This document shows positions 48,889 through 58,806 of a stretch of DNA of 64,000 bases, piece by piece (position 1 is the stretch's first letter; each line of letters starts with the position of its first letter). Source of the stretch: Afipia sp. OHSU_II-C1 (lineage in GTDB: Bacteria > Pseudomonadota > Alphaproteobacteria > Rhizobiales > Xanthobacteraceae); contig NZ_APJI01000013.1 of the NCBI RefSeq assembly GCF_000497575.1, forward strand, positions 62,001 through 126,000. The letters are read 5' to 3'. A program made the translations under genes and the position numbers. The notes beneath the pieces were generated by a model. That model was not told the origin of the DNA. It searched no databases and saw only the letters and a program-made list of their open reading frames with translations.

Positions 48889-50760
48889 ATGAACGTCGAG
48901 TCCCTCACATCGGGAGCGCAGTTCGCCGACATCACCATTCCTCAGCTGTTCCGCACACGGAGAATGGAGAGGCCTGCGGTCACTGCATACTATCAGAAGC
49001 GTCATGGCGATTGGATCGCCGTGACGTGGAAGGAGTATTCGGACCGCGTTAGCATGTTGGCGACTGCGTTGCAGAGAGAGGGGCTTCAGCGCGGCGACCG
49101 TGTCGCCATCATGGGCGACGTGGCGCAGGAATGGCTGATCGCGGACATGGCAACGCTGTGTGTTGGAGCCGTCATGGTGGGGGTGTACTTCACATCGTCG
49201 CCGGAAGAGGTTGCATATTATCTCAGCGACTCCGGTTCAAGATTCGCCTTCGTCGGCGGAGAAATACAGCTGGGTATCCTTCTCGCATCCCGACAGGCCG
49301 ATAAGCTGAAGAAAATCATTGTGCTTGATCCGGATTGGACACCGCAGGGCGACGAGGCAGCGAACGTCGTTTCAATGAAGGAGTTCTGCGGGAGTATCGA
49401 AGTTGATGCCGACGCGTTCCTCAAGGAGCAGGCGGCGAAAGCCAAATCCACCGATCTTGTCAGCATCGGCTACACCTCCGGCACCACCGGATTTCCGAAG
49501 GGCGCGATGCTGACGCATCTTTCGTTGCTTGCCGGCGCCCACAGCGTGACGCGATTTACACCGCGCATCATGGAAGACAATACTGTTGTCGTTTTTCTTC
49601 CAATGTCGCACACAGTTGCGCGTGCGCAGGCAACGACACTACCCTTGATCGTCAAGATGGTTCCCTACTTTGGCGAGACAAGTGCGAACTTTGCCCAGAC
49701 CATCATAGAAGTGCGTCCAACATACTTTATGGCTCCGCCGCGTTTCTTTCAGCGCTATGCGACGGCCATTCTTAGCAAGGTCCATTCCGGCTCGGAAAAG
49801 CAGAAGCAGGACTACCAATTCGCGATGAAGATCGCGCGTATGGCTCTGGACAATCGCCAGTCCGGCGGAGAGCCAGATCCCTTCATTGCCGGGCTCTACA
49901 AGGTCTGCCAGGAGCAGATCTTCCGTCCACTGCTGGCCGAGGTCGGCTTCGACAGACTGTCTGTGACCTACACGTCCTCCGCTGCAATGCCATCTGAGCT
50001 GATGTCGCTGTGGCAGTTGTGGGGATTGCAGCTCAAGGAATGCTATGGTCAGACAGAGCTGGTTGGCGCAAATCTGGTGCAAATGGCCGAGTGGCCGGAG
50101 GCCGGTACTGTTGGCGTTCCTCTGCACGATCCTGCCTGGGAGACGGCGGTTCTCGAAGACGGCGAAATGATCACCCGAGGCCCCGGCCTGTTTATCGGTT
50201 ACTGGAACAAACCGGAGGAGACGAAATCGGCATTACGCGACGGCTGGCTTTACACCGGCGATATTGTCGAGGTCGGTCCGACAGGGCTGTTCAAGCTGGT
50301 TGATCGCAAGAAGGAGATCATCAATACCTCGAACGGAAAGTCTATCAGCCCCACTCAGATCGAGAATGAGATTCGCCGTAGCCCCTTCATCTCGGAAGCG
50401 GCCGTCATCGGCGAAGGTAAGAAGTATCTCACTGCGCTGATCGAGGTCGATGCCACAGCGACGATGGATTGGGTGAAGTCGCGCGATCTCAAGGTCAAGA
50501 AATACGCCGATCTGGCTAATTCCGAAGTCGTCGTTCGCATGATCGAGGAAGAGGTTTCAAAGGCCAACAGCCGACTGGCGCGGGCCGAGCAGATCAAGGC
50601 CTTCCGTATTCTTCCAGAGGAACTGTCGCCTGATACGGGCGTGATGACTGCGACGCGGAAGAAGCGTCGCAAGCAGCTTCACGAGAGATACCAATCACTG
50701 ATCAACACGCTCTACGACGAGACCGAGGAGAAAATGATCAAATCGGAGATGAGGGGCTGA
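48889..50760 (+). CDS. AMP-forming acyl-CoA synthetase (long-chain/FadD15-like)
   Basis: 623 residues from MNVESLTSGAQFADITIPQL. P-loop GYTSGTTGFPKGAML near 195, adenylate motif CYGQTELVGANLV, WLYTGDIVEVGPTG and the hinge LVDRKKEIINTSNGKSISP. Activates a carboxylic acid to its CoA thioester. The sequence type is that of long-chain or bulky-acid ligases, so the substrate may be hydrophobic or alicyclic. It starts one base after the crotonase stop and is followed by the binding protein 115 bases on. Confidence 0.92.
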   Translation: MNVESLTSGAQFADITIPQLFRTRRMERPAVTAYYQKRHGDWIAVTWKEYSDRVSMLATALQREGLQRGDRVAIMGDVAQEWLIADMATLCVGAVMVGVYFTSSPEEVAYYLSDSGSRFAFVGGEIQLGILLASRQADKLKKIIVLDPDWTPQGDEAANVVSMKEFCGSIEVDADAFLKEQAAKAKSTDLVSIGYTSGTTGFPKGAMLTHLSLLAGAHSVTRFTPRIMEDNTVVVFLPMSHTVARAQATTLPLIVKMVPYFGETSANFAQTIIEVRPTYFMAPPRFFQRYATAILSKVHSGSEKQKQDYQFAMKIARMALDNRQSGGEPDPFIAGLYKVCQEQIFRPLLAEVGFDRLSVTYTSSAAMPSELMSLWQLWGLQLKECYGQTELVGANLVQMAEWPEAGTVGVPLHDPAWETAVLEDGEMITRGPGLFIGYWNKPEETKSALRDGWLYTGDIVEVGPTGLFKLVDRKKEIINTSNGKSISPTQIENEIRRSPFISEAAVIGEGKKYLTALIEVDATATMDWVKSRDLKVKKYADLANSEVVVRMIEEEVSKANSRLARAEQIKAFRILPEELSPDTGVMTATRKKRRKQLHERYQSLINTLYDETEEKMIKSEMRG

Positions 50761-50875
50761 CGGCGTGCCGAAAGGCAAGGCGAGCCGGCGGGAGACAAGC
50801 CCTACCGCGCATTCGTTTAAGGGAGTTGCCAAGGGTCAACTCAATCGCAATTGCAGTCAATGGAAGGGGAGCAAT

Positions 50876-52108
50876 ATGACGATTCGAAACGGAAAAGGTC
50901 TTACGCGGCGTACCGTTCTCGGCAGCGGCGTTGGTGTCGCAGCGGCCGGACTAATGTCGTGGCCTGTGAAAGCAACGCCGACTAAGGTGAAGATTGGAGC
51001 GATCATGCCGAGCAGCGGCGTCCTCGCGTTCCCGGGACAGGCGTGTGTGCGCGGCATCGATCTCGGAGCGAAATTTGCGCGAGAGAAATACGGTCTCGAT
51101 ATCGAAATTGTTCATGCTGACACGCAGAGCCGTCCTGAAAACGGCCGTATCGCAGCCGAGGGTCTGATCCGGCAAGGCTGCACGGTGCTCATCGGCGCGT
51201 GGGACTCCGGCGCGACGATCTCCGCGCTTCAGGCCTGCGAGGCGGCAAAAGTGCCTATGGTCGTGCACATCGCGAGCGCGACGCAGGTGACTTCGCAGGG
51301 CTTCACGCAGGTCTTCCGTTACTACCCGACATCCCTGACAATTGTCAGACAGTCGCTTGTCGAACTGAAGTCGGTGCTTGCCACGCTGAAGGATCCGCCA
51401 ACCAGCGTTGCCGTGCTCCATCTCAACAACACCATGGGCCAGTCGACAGCAGCGAGCATTGATCAGGCCTGGAAGGAAGTCGGCGTTCCTCTCAAGATCG
51501 CGCAGTACGTGCCATACGATGAAAAAGCCAAGGATCTGTCGGTCGAGGTCGCTAAAGCCAAGGCGTCTGGTGCAGATGCACTGGTCTCGGTGACGCGTGT
51601 CAACGACGCGATTATGATCGCCCGCGAGTGCATCAAGCAGGGCTGGGATCCGAAGATGGTGTTCTCGCCAAACTCGAACGGTGTTTCGGACAAGGCGTAT
51701 CACGACGCTCTTGGAAAGTACGGCAACGGCCCGATCCTCGCGGCGTTGTGGCTGAATCCCAAGGGACCGAACTCCGACAAGATTATGAAGATGTTCGCGA
51801 CCGACTATCCGAACGACTGGTTCGACGCGAACGCCGGATGTGCGTTCGAAGCCGTGCAGATCGTCGGTGACGCCGTGAAGCGGGCCGCTTCGGCGGAGTC
51901 GGTGGCAATTCACGGCGCGCTCAGGACGACAGACATGAAGCCTATCCTGATGTATGGCGAGAACACCAAGTTCGATGCCACGGGCCAGAACATCAACTGC
52001 TCGATGGTGATGTTGCAGGGTTTGCAGAGCAAGCCGCGGGTCGTCGCGCCGAAAGCCATTGCAGAGGCAACGCTCGAATATCCGCTGGTGCCGTACAGCA
52101 AGCGCTAA
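50876..52108 (+). CDS. ABC transporter substrate-binding protein, Liv type, with Tat-like signal
   Basis: 410 residues from MTIRNGKGLTRRTVLGSGVG (ATG 50876 behind GGAAGGGGAG). RRTVLGSG plus a hydrophobic stretch (VAAAGLMSWPVKA) is a twin-arginine signal. The mature part is a type I periplasmic binding fold (VKIGAIMPSSGVLAFPGQAC, DTQSRPENGRIAAEGLIRQG). Its ligand is the imported substrate of the cluster. It is placed last, after the ligase, rather than next to livHMGF. A Tat route is used by several Rhizobiales Liv binding proteins. Confidence 0.92.
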   Translation: MTIRNGKGLTRRTVLGSGVGVAAAGLMSWPVKATPTKVKIGAIMPSSGVLAFPGQACVRGIDLGAKFAREKYGLDIEIVHADTQSRPENGRIAAEGLIRQGCTVLIGAWDSGATISALQACEAAKVPMVVHIASATQVTSQGFTQVFRYYPTSLTIVRQSLVELKSVLATLKDPPTSVAVLHLNNTMGQSTAASIDQAWKEVGVPLKIAQYVPYDEKAKDLSVEVAKAKASGADALVSVTRVNDAIMIARECIKQGWDPKMVFSPNSNGVSDKAYHDALGKYGNGPILAALWLNPKGPNSDKIMKMFATDYPNDWFDANAGCAFEAVQIVGDAVKRAASAESVAIHGALRTTDMKPILMYGENTKFDATGQNINCSMVMLQGLQSKPRVVAPKAIAEATLEYPLVPYSKR

Positions 52109-52189
52109 ATATCACGACACGATAGAGGGCGCCCCCGCACATGCTGTCAGGGACCGTTTCCTTTAAACACAGTCCTTCGTGATGGCCTG

Positions 52190-53053
52190 TCAGGGGGGCG
52201 GTTCGTGATTGACGAAGCTGGACCGGTCGGCCAGGAAGCGGCGAGGGCTCTTGCCCATGGTTTTCTTGAACATGGTGATGAAGGCGCTCGGCGTCTCGTA
52301 ACCCAGATCGAGCGAGACGGCCTGCACGGATGACCCGGATGACAGGCGCTTCAAGGCGACCAGAATGTGCAACCGTTGTCGCCAGCGTCCGAACGTCATT
52401 CCGGTTTCTTTTGCAACCAGACGCGCGAAGGTACGCTCACTCATGGCATAGCGCGCGGCAAGTTCCTCAACCGTGCTGCGATCGCCGGGATCGTCGAGTA
52501 GCGATGTTGCGAGATGCTGAAGCCGGCTGTCCGCCGAGATTGGTAGATACATTTCTTCTGTCGACATCTGCACCAATTCGTCGAGGAGTACGCGCCCCAG
52601 CCTGCTGGTCGGTCCATCGACCGGATATAAAGGCGGAAAAACGGCCAGCCGATGAATGAGTTCGCGAACAAGCGAAGTAATGGTGAAGGTACAACACATG
52701 CTCGGCAACGTGCTGGCCTTCGGATCGATGAATACCACGTAAACCTTGCCGTAATCAGACACGCAGTTGCTATGTGGCACACCGGCGGGAATCCATACCG
52801 CGCCTTGCGGTGGCACTATCCATAGGCCGCCAGGGGCGCGGCACATGACCGATCCATGTGACGCAACCACAAGTTGGCCCTTTTTATGGGAATGAAGCGG
52901 AAGCTCGTCATTATCCTTATTTGTCTCCAGATAAAAGGAAACGATGGGCCGATCGAACTGGTCCGGATCGACCGGATCGTAGTTAATCCGAAGATCCGGC
53001 AAATCCATTCGGACAAAGCTCGGGTCAAACTCAGCAACGGGTGACGTGCGCAT
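52190..53053 (-). CDS. AraC-family transcriptional regulator
   Basis: 287 residues from MRTSPVAEFDPSFVRMDLPD (ATG 53053; the longer frame to 53287 is unlikely). An N-terminal cupin-like sensor (about 45-130; LPLHSHKKGQLVVASHG, IPAGVPHSNC) and a C-terminal double HTH (about 175-280; VEELAARYAMSERTFARLV, VSLDLGYETPSAFITMFKKT). The sensor resembles those of regulators for small aromatic or amine compounds. It converges with the binding protein gene 81 bases away and is the best local candidate to control the catabolic operon. Confidence 0.92.
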   Translation of the reverse strand: MRTSPVAEFDPSFVRMDLPDLRINYDPVDPDQFDRPIVSFYLETNKDNDELPLHSHKKGQLVVASHGSVMCRAPGGLWIVPPQGAVWIPAGVPHSNCVSDYGKVYVVFIDPKASTLPSMCCTFTITSLVRELIHRLAVFPPLYPVDGPTSRLGRVLLDELVQMSTEEMYLPISADSRLQHLATSLLDDPGDRSTVEELAARYAMSERTFARLVAKETGMTFGRWRQRLHILVALKRLSSGSSVQAVSLDLGYETPSAFITMFKKTMGKSPRRFLADRSSFVNHEPPP

Positions 53054-53434
53054 CGGATCACTCGCGGATGGTTGAAGTCTATATTCGCAGGTAGTTGTCT
53101 CGATCTTGTACCAGAATAGCTCGTTGACAAGTGATCGCCACGGTAAAGTGAGAAGGGGCGTGCGGAAAATCTGCGAAAAAACAACCGGCGCGCCCTTCGG
53201 CCGGTCGTTAGAACCGCGCGCCGCGAAGTGTTGCGGCGTGCATAATCGGCCGCACAGACGTGCGCATCCGATTTTCGGAAAGGCCATGGCGCGGCTGCTG
53301 AGATGTATGACCGGACGTGCACCGATGCTTTGCTGCGGTTAAACGTCGTTGAAACACGTAATGTGCCATTGTTCATCGGAGCGCCATACGCGCTCCCAGC
53401 ACCTGTTGGAATGGCAGGCTGCTTCGAGTTGCTA
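53054..53434. other. Region between the AraC and VOC genes
   Basis: No gene found; minus-strand frames here are out-of-frame extensions of the AraC gene. It should hold the araC promoter, but no clear boxes are visible. Confidence 0.35.
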
Positions 53435-53794
53435 TTAAACCGGGTGCAAAGGCCGCGCAAAACTGAGTTCGTGGCCGTCATGGTCTGTCAGGTGGAAGAA
53501 GCGCTCACCCCATTCGGCATCGCAGGGCGCGGTCGTTGGCTGACACCCTGCTGCGAGCGCGCGGTTGTAAAGTGCATCAACATCGGTGACGTAAAAGATC
53601 ACGCGCCCCCACCAAGACCAGCGCCGCTCTGCAGGCTGGGCGATGAGGTTAAGATAGCTCGTCCCTGCTCGAAAGCTGGTGAATGACGATTCTTCGCCAC
53701 CATGCAGGATCTCAAACCCCAACGCGCGGTAGAATCGGACAGCTCGCGACATTTCGTGCGTGGCCAGTGTGATTGCGCTGATCCCCTCAATCAT
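53435..53794 (-). CDS. VOC/glyoxalase-family protein (119 aa)
   Basis: One VOC unit: ISAITLATHEMSRAVRFYRA, LGFEILHGG, VIFYVTDVDALYNRALAAGC and GHELSFARPL. The final Glu ligand (HELSF) is present, whereas the first strand has Thr in place of His, so a partial metal site. Similar proteins are lyases, resistance proteins or isomerases. It lies between the AraC and UPF0182 genes, both on the same strand, with gaps over 100 bases. The role is unknown. Confidence 0.85.
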   Translation of the reverse strand: MIEGISAITLATHEMSRAVRFYRALGFEILHGGEESSFTSFRAGTSYLNLIAQPAERRWSWWGRVIFYVTDVDALYNRALAAGCQPTTAPCDAEWGERFFHLTDHDGHELSFARPLHPV

Positions 53795-53904
53795 AGACGG
53801 AGCTCTCCTGTTTCACTTCCCTGCGCCGTTTGCCGTCGATAGTGCTCCACCGGTCAGAATTAGCTCTTGATTCTAAGTAACGAGAGCCTTGCTCCGCTCG
53901 AACC

Positions 53905-56688
53905 CTAATGGCCGGTAGATTTTCGGTTCATCTCCTCCAATAGCTCGCGCATTGCATCAAATTGCGTGCCAAACCCTTTCCAATCGCCGGATTTCAATCG
54001 CTCCACTGCCTGATTGTAACGATCGAGCGCCTGCTGCGCTCGATTCATCGCAGAGCCCGCGCTTGGCAATTTCGCTGCATTGCTCGGCGTTGTCGGCGCA
54101 GTGCCAGCCTCTATGAATAGCGCCGACAAGGCCTCGGCAAGCGTCTCCTTCATGACGACGTTTTCGCCATAGGCCGCGATTACGCGCTTGAGCTCCGGCA
54201 AGTGTCCTTGCTCGGCCCGCAAATACAATGGCGATACATAGAGGATCGAATTATCGATTGGGATGACAAGCAAATTTCCCCGGATCACCCGCGAACCCAT
54301 CTGGTTCCATAGCGAAATCTGCTGGGATATCTCGGTGTTCTGATGAATCCGGGCCTCGATCTGGAACGGTCCGTAGACGAGCTTCTCCTTGGGAAATTCA
54401 TAGACGATCAGTTTGCCGTAGTCGGGCGCGTCGCATCGCGCTGCGAGCCACGCGATCATGTTGTCGCGGCGGCTTGGCACCATGGGGATCATGATGAAGA
54501 ACTCGGCTTGGGTTTCTCCGGGTAGCCGCATGATGATGTAGTAAGGGACCATCAAGGCCACGCCACCATCGCCGTCCGGCTGGCGCGGAAACTGCCAAAG
54601 ATCCTCGCGGTTATAAAAAACGTCGGCCGCTTCCATGTGGTAGGCCTGATAAAGCCGCGCTTGAATCAGGAAGAGGTCTTCTGGATAGCGAATATGCCTT
54701 TGCAAATCCGCCGGCATGGCCGCAAGCGGCTTGAACAACCCCGGAAAGATGCGCTGGTAGGTAGCGGCGATCGGATCCGTCGAGTCTGTCAGATAGAAAT
54801 CAACCCTGCCGTTATAGGCATCAATGACGATCTTCACGGAATTGCGGATGTAGTTGAGATTGAGGTCAGGCGCAGGCTGCGCAGAAGGAAAATAGTCGCT
54901 CGTTGTATAGGCATCCTGCATCCAGAACATCCGCCCCTCGCTGATGACCAGATAGGGGTCACGATCAAGGGTCAGGAATGGGGTGATCGCGCGTACCCGC
55001 TCCTGGATACTGCGCCGGATCATTATTCGGCTGTCGTCGGTGACGTAGCTTGAGAGAAGCAGGTTCATATCGTTGAAGTGGTGGGCGAAGATGATTTTCC
55101 GCACCATTCCCGACAGGGGGACGCCACCGGCGCCGTCATAAGTTGCGTAGACGTTATCTTTCCCCTTTGGATAGTCGAACTCCGGCGTAGTTCCCTTAAC
55201 GATGACGTAGTCGCTCTTGTGCTCCCCATAATAGATGCGTGGCTCGCGGATTGCAGGACCTCCGTCGGTAACTGGGGGAATATCGCGCAAATACAAGGGT
55301 GGGAGCCCCTCACTGCTCTTTTGGGTGACCGGGCTCATCACCGCGCCGTTGCCGTGGGTAAACAGGAGGTGGAGGTTGACCCATGTCTGTGCGTTAGGTG
55401 GCAGCAGCGAGGATTTAAGCTCACGCGCCGAAAGCATCACGCTTTGATAGGTTCCGCCAAGCCAGTAGCGATCTACATCCAGATTGTGAAGCTTGTAGTA
55501 GGTGCGAATCTCCTGCAGTTGCGCGTACGTATCCGACAACGGCCGCCAGTCCCACAGCCGTATATTGTCGATAGTCGCCTTGTTGGATTCAAGCGCCTTG
55601 AAGGTAAGGTTCTGTTCGGCCGGGAATGGTTTTGCCGCGATCTTGTCAAGATTGTAGGCCTCCCGGGTCAGCTTGATGTTGCGTTCGATGTAGGGGCGTT
55701 CCAACTCCAGTTCGTTCGGTTTGACAAGCAATCGCTGAAACAATCCGGGGACCACGCCGGACAATAGGAAAACGGCGCTAAAGATGAGAATTATCGCCGC
55801 AGTTGGGAGCCGGTAGCTGAGCACTCGCAGGTTCGCCCATGCGGCGAATGCTGCGATGATCGAAAGTCCGATCAGCAACCAGAGGACAGGAAGCCCGACG
55901 TGGACGTCAGTGTAGCTTGCACCGACCACGACTCCATTGTCACCGTAGAGCAGCAGGTAGCGGTCGAGACTATAGGACCATGCCTTCACGGCAAAAAATA
56001 AGCCGAGCAGCACTGAGCCGTGGGCAATCGATGTTGGCGACATCGATCGTTGCCGAGCTTGGTATTCGATGTCGCCGTGCGCCCAATAGATCAGTCCAGT
56101 AAAAAGTGCGCTTATGAAGAGCGTGAGCAACATCCAATTCTTCACGGCGATATAAGCGGGCAAAGAAAAGAGATAGAATCCAATGTCCTTGTCGAAGAGC
56201 GGATCGTTCGCGCCATAGGGCACGCCATAGATGAACTGCAGAAAAACGGTCCAGTTGCTGACCTCTCCCGAGGCAACCAGCAACGCGACAAGTCCTGCGC
56301 CAACAGCGATGGAGAGAGGCCGTGGCAGCCGATCACGCAGAAATTCGAGCAGATCGGATGATGTTGTGGTGGCGGTAAGCTTCCGTGCGAAGCGAACGTG
56401 AGGCTGGACTCGCTGCCGGGCAAGGTTAAGCGCGAGCCACGCGTTTGCCGATACCACGACGGCAGTCGCGGCGAAGACTGTGAAAAAAACGCCAGCTCTT
56501 GCACCGATCGTGGTCCAGAAGACCTGCAAGTAACCGATCGCGGAAAACCACATCCAGTCGACCAGAATGGCACCGGTGAGCCCCAGCAGAACTAGGCTGA
56601 CAGCTCCAGCGATAGCCGCAATAAGGAGCGCCACCACCACGTTCCGCCGCGGTGCTTGCCGCTCTGGCCCGGTGATCCCGATCGTCAT
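53905..56688 (-). CDS. UPF0182-family large membrane protein (927 aa)
   Basis: ATG at 56688 (MTIGITGPERQAPRRNVVVA). About seven membrane helices in the first 320 residues (for example VVVALLIAAIAGAVSLVLLG, ILVDWMWFSAIGYLQVFWTT), then a long exported domain with IRLWDWRPL, YVTDDSRIMIRRSIQERV, GRMFWMQDAYTTSDYFP and FYNREDLWQFPRQPDG, all conserved in UPF0182. The C-terminal 70 residues are helical. Known only by its fold layout; the family is common in actinobacteria and scattered in proteobacteria, and its role is unknown. It stands alone and divergent from rocD. Confidence 0.92.
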   Translation of the reverse strand: MTIGITGPERQAPRRNVVVALLIAAIAGAVSLVLLGLTGAILVDWMWFSAIGYLQVFWTTIGARAGVFFTVFAATAVVVSANAWLALNLARQRVQPHVRFARKLTATTTSSDLLEFLRDRLPRPLSIAVGAGLVALLVASGEVSNWTVFLQFIYGVPYGANDPLFDKDIGFYLFSLPAYIAVKNWMLLTLFISALFTGLIYWAHGDIEYQARQRSMSPTSIAHGSVLLGLFFAVKAWSYSLDRYLLLYGDNGVVVGASYTDVHVGLPVLWLLIGLSIIAAFAAWANLRVLSYRLPTAAIILIFSAVFLLSGVVPGLFQRLLVKPNELELERPYIERNIKLTREAYNLDKIAAKPFPAEQNLTFKALESNKATIDNIRLWDWRPLSDTYAQLQEIRTYYKLHNLDVDRYWLGGTYQSVMLSARELKSSLLPPNAQTWVNLHLLFTHGNGAVMSPVTQKSSEGLPPLYLRDIPPVTDGGPAIREPRIYYGEHKSDYVIVKGTTPEFDYPKGKDNVYATYDGAGGVPLSGMVRKIIFAHHFNDMNLLLSSYVTDDSRIMIRRSIQERVRAITPFLTLDRDPYLVISEGRMFWMQDAYTTSDYFPSAQPAPDLNLNYIRNSVKIVIDAYNGRVDFYLTDSTDPIAATYQRIFPGLFKPLAAMPADLQRHIRYPEDLFLIQARLYQAYHMEAADVFYNREDLWQFPRQPDGDGGVALMVPYYIIMRLPGETQAEFFIMIPMVPSRRDNMIAWLAARCDAPDYGKLIVYEFPKEKLVYGPFQIEARIHQNTEISQQISLWNQMGSRVIRGNLLVIPIDNSILYVSPLYLRAEQGHLPELKRVIAAYGENVVMKETLAEALSALFIEAGTAPTTPSNAAKLPSAGSAMNRAQQALDRYNQAVERLKSGDWKGFGTQFDAMRELLEEMNRKSTGH

Positions 56689-56971
56689 GGTTTGATTATA
56701 GCAGAAGTGCGAAACGTCAGGCACCTGTTGTGGATCTGCGTACCTGTTTTTTTGTGCGGCTCTGCCTACATTGGCGTTGATGCACCCAGCCGGAAGAGCG
56801 CGAATGAACGGCGATCTCACAATGGTGTCGCGTCGCTATGAGATTTCGGTGGTCGGGCATCTGGCGCCGGCACCCTGATGACGCCTGCATAATCCGTCGG
56901 GCGATCATTCGAGGTATGCCGAACGGTTGCTGCGCGATGTGTTTCAGCCCGGGTTTGAAGGGAGTGGCACC

Positions 56972-58192
56972 ATGACTGATCTCTCCAGCCTCGAAGCCCG
57001 TTTCGGCGCAGGAAATTATGCGCCGTTGCCGGTTACGATCGTTCGCGGCAACGGCATTTACGTGTGGGACGAGAGCGGACGACGCTACATGGATATGATG
57101 GGGGCGTACTCGGCGGCCAGCTTCGGCCATTGCCATCCGTGTCTCGTTCAGGCATTGACCGAACAAGCTAGGCAGCTCGACACGATATCGCGCGCATATT
57201 TCAGTGATCGATTGGGGCCTTTTCTCGCGCGGGCCTGCACCCTGACCGGCATGGATCTGGCGCTGCCGATGAACAGCGGCGCGGAAGCGGTGGAGACCGC
57301 ACTCAAGGCCGCGCGCAAATGGGCCTACAAGGTCAAGGGCGTGCCAGGCGGTCAGGCCGAGATCATTGCAGCAGAGGGCAATTTTCACGGCCGGACGATT
57401 TCCATCGTCGGCTTTTCATCCGTTGCCCAGTATCGTGATGGCTTTGGGCCATTCCCGCCCGGCTTCAGACTCGTTCCGTTCGGTAACGCAGCTGCAATAA
57501 GGGCCGCGATCACACCGAATACGGCGGCCTTCCTAGTCGAACCGATACAGGGGGAAGGCGGCATAAACGTGCCGCCGCCGGGTTACCTCGCGGAAGCCGA
57601 GCGCATCTGCCGGGCAAACAACGTGTTGCTGCTGTGCGATGAGATCCAAAGTGGCCTGGGACGCACTGGCCGACTGCTGGCGTGTCAACATGAGGGGGTC
57701 TTGCCAGACGGGTTGATGCTCGGCAAGGCGCTCGGCGGCGGGCTTCTGCCAGTGTCACTGTTTCTCGCGCGTCGCGAGGTCATGAGGGTTTTCACGCCGG
57801 GAGATCACGGCAGCACGTTCGGTGGAAATCCGATCGCTGCTGCGGTCGGATTGGCGGCTCTTGAAACGCTGATTGACGAGGGATTGATCGAGCGGGCTGC
57901 GACTGTCGGCGCCCATCTTCTCAATCGGCTCGCTTCGATCAAGAACCCGATCATCCGCGATGTGCGAGGCCGCGGCCTGTTCGCCGGGGTTGAACTAGAT
58001 CGCGACTTGGCGAGTGCGGGCACCGTGGTCATGCGCCTGTTGCGGGCGGGTGTGTTGACCAAGGATACCCACCGCAACACGATACGCTTTGCGCCGCCCT
58101 TGATCATCGATGAGTCACAAGTCGACTGGGCGGTGGATCGGCTCACCGAAGTTCTGGACGATGTCGCCAAAACGGATGCTCTTCTCAGTTAG
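56972..58192 (+). CDS. rocD: Ornithine aminotransferase-like PLP enzyme
   Basis: 406 residues from MTDLSSLEARFGAGNYAPLP (ATG 56972). Class III aminotransferase with NSGAEAVETALKAARKW (cofactor phosphate), NFHGRTISIVGFS, EPIQGEGGINVPPPGYL, LLLCDEIQSGLGRTG (Asp to the pyridine N) and LMLGKALGGGLLPVS (Lys for the Schiff base). NYAPLPVTIVRGNGIYVWDE and the length match ornithine-oxo-acid transaminase, which makes glutamate semialdehyde. Acetylornithine transaminase is a less likely alternative. No arginase or proline gene is adjacent. Confidence 0.9.
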   Translation: MTDLSSLEARFGAGNYAPLPVTIVRGNGIYVWDESGRRYMDMMGAYSAASFGHCHPCLVQALTEQARQLDTISRAYFSDRLGPFLARACTLTGMDLALPMNSGAEAVETALKAARKWAYKVKGVPGGQAEIIAAEGNFHGRTISIVGFSSVAQYRDGFGPFPPGFRLVPFGNAAAIRAAITPNTAAFLVEPIQGEGGINVPPPGYLAEAERICRANNVLLLCDEIQSGLGRTGRLLACQHEGVLPDGLMLGKALGGGLLPVSLFLARREVMRVFTPGDHGSTFGGNPIAAAVGLAALETLIDEGLIERAATVGAHLLNRLASIKNPIIRDVRGRGLFAGVELDRDLASAGTVVMRLLRAGVLTKDTHRNTIRFAPPLIIDESQVDWAVDRLTEVLDDVAKTDALLS

Positions 58193-58399
58193 TGATACGA
58201 TCGCACGAGGTCAGCCGACGTCGAACGCCCTGGGCGAGCGGAAGGTTGTGGTCAGCCGGTTGCATCATTCTCATGATAACACCATTGATACCAACGGGAT
58301 TTTTGGCACTGAAGTTTGCGCCGCGTGACTGTGCTATGCTGAAATTTATGAGAACCGCTCAAGCCGGGTTGCATAGGGTCCTAACCAGGGAGGATGATC

Positions 58400-58693
58400 A
58401 TGGTAACGTATGTCGTGCTTGCCAAGTTCACCGATCAAGGAATCCGCAGTGCTAAGGAGTCTCCAAAGCGGGCAGATGCCTTCAAGCAATTAGCGAAGAC
58501 GTTTGGAGTGACCGTGAAGGACATCTTCTGGACGCAGGGACGGTATGACGTCGTGACAATCGTCGAAGCGCCAGATGAGGCTTCCGCCATGTCGCTTAGC
58601 TTGAGTCTTGGCGCACTCGGCAACGTACGCACCGAATCGTTGCGAGCGTTCTCGGCTGCGGACATGACGACGATTGTCGGCAAGATGGTCTGA
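58400..58693 (+). CDS. GYD domain protein (97 aa)
   Basis: ATG at 58400 with GGGAGG six bases upstream; an ATG at 58394 overlaps the ribosome site. MVTYVVLAKFTDQGIRSAKE, TFGVTVKDIFWTQGRYDVVT, and LSLGALGNVRTESLRAF give the ferredoxin-like GYD domain. Members are small dimers of unknown function, often near stress or metabolism genes. It is the last gene before the right island boundary. Confidence 0.88.
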   Translation: MVTYVVLAKFTDQGIRSAKESPKRADAFKQLAKTFGVTVKDIFWTQGRYDVVTIVEAPDEASAMSLSLSLGALGNVRTESLRAFSAADMTTIVGKMV

Positions 58694-58806
58694 CGACGGG
58701 CGCCCTTGACCGGCATCCATGGCTGCACATCAGGTTGTCTGTGTGGGACTGAAATCGCTCCATACGCGCGATCAACACTGCGTCGCCGGTAGCAGGATTC
58801 GAACCA

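Noticed and set aside
50951-51913. 320-codon minus frame
   Set aside because: Shadow of the substrate-binding protein gene.
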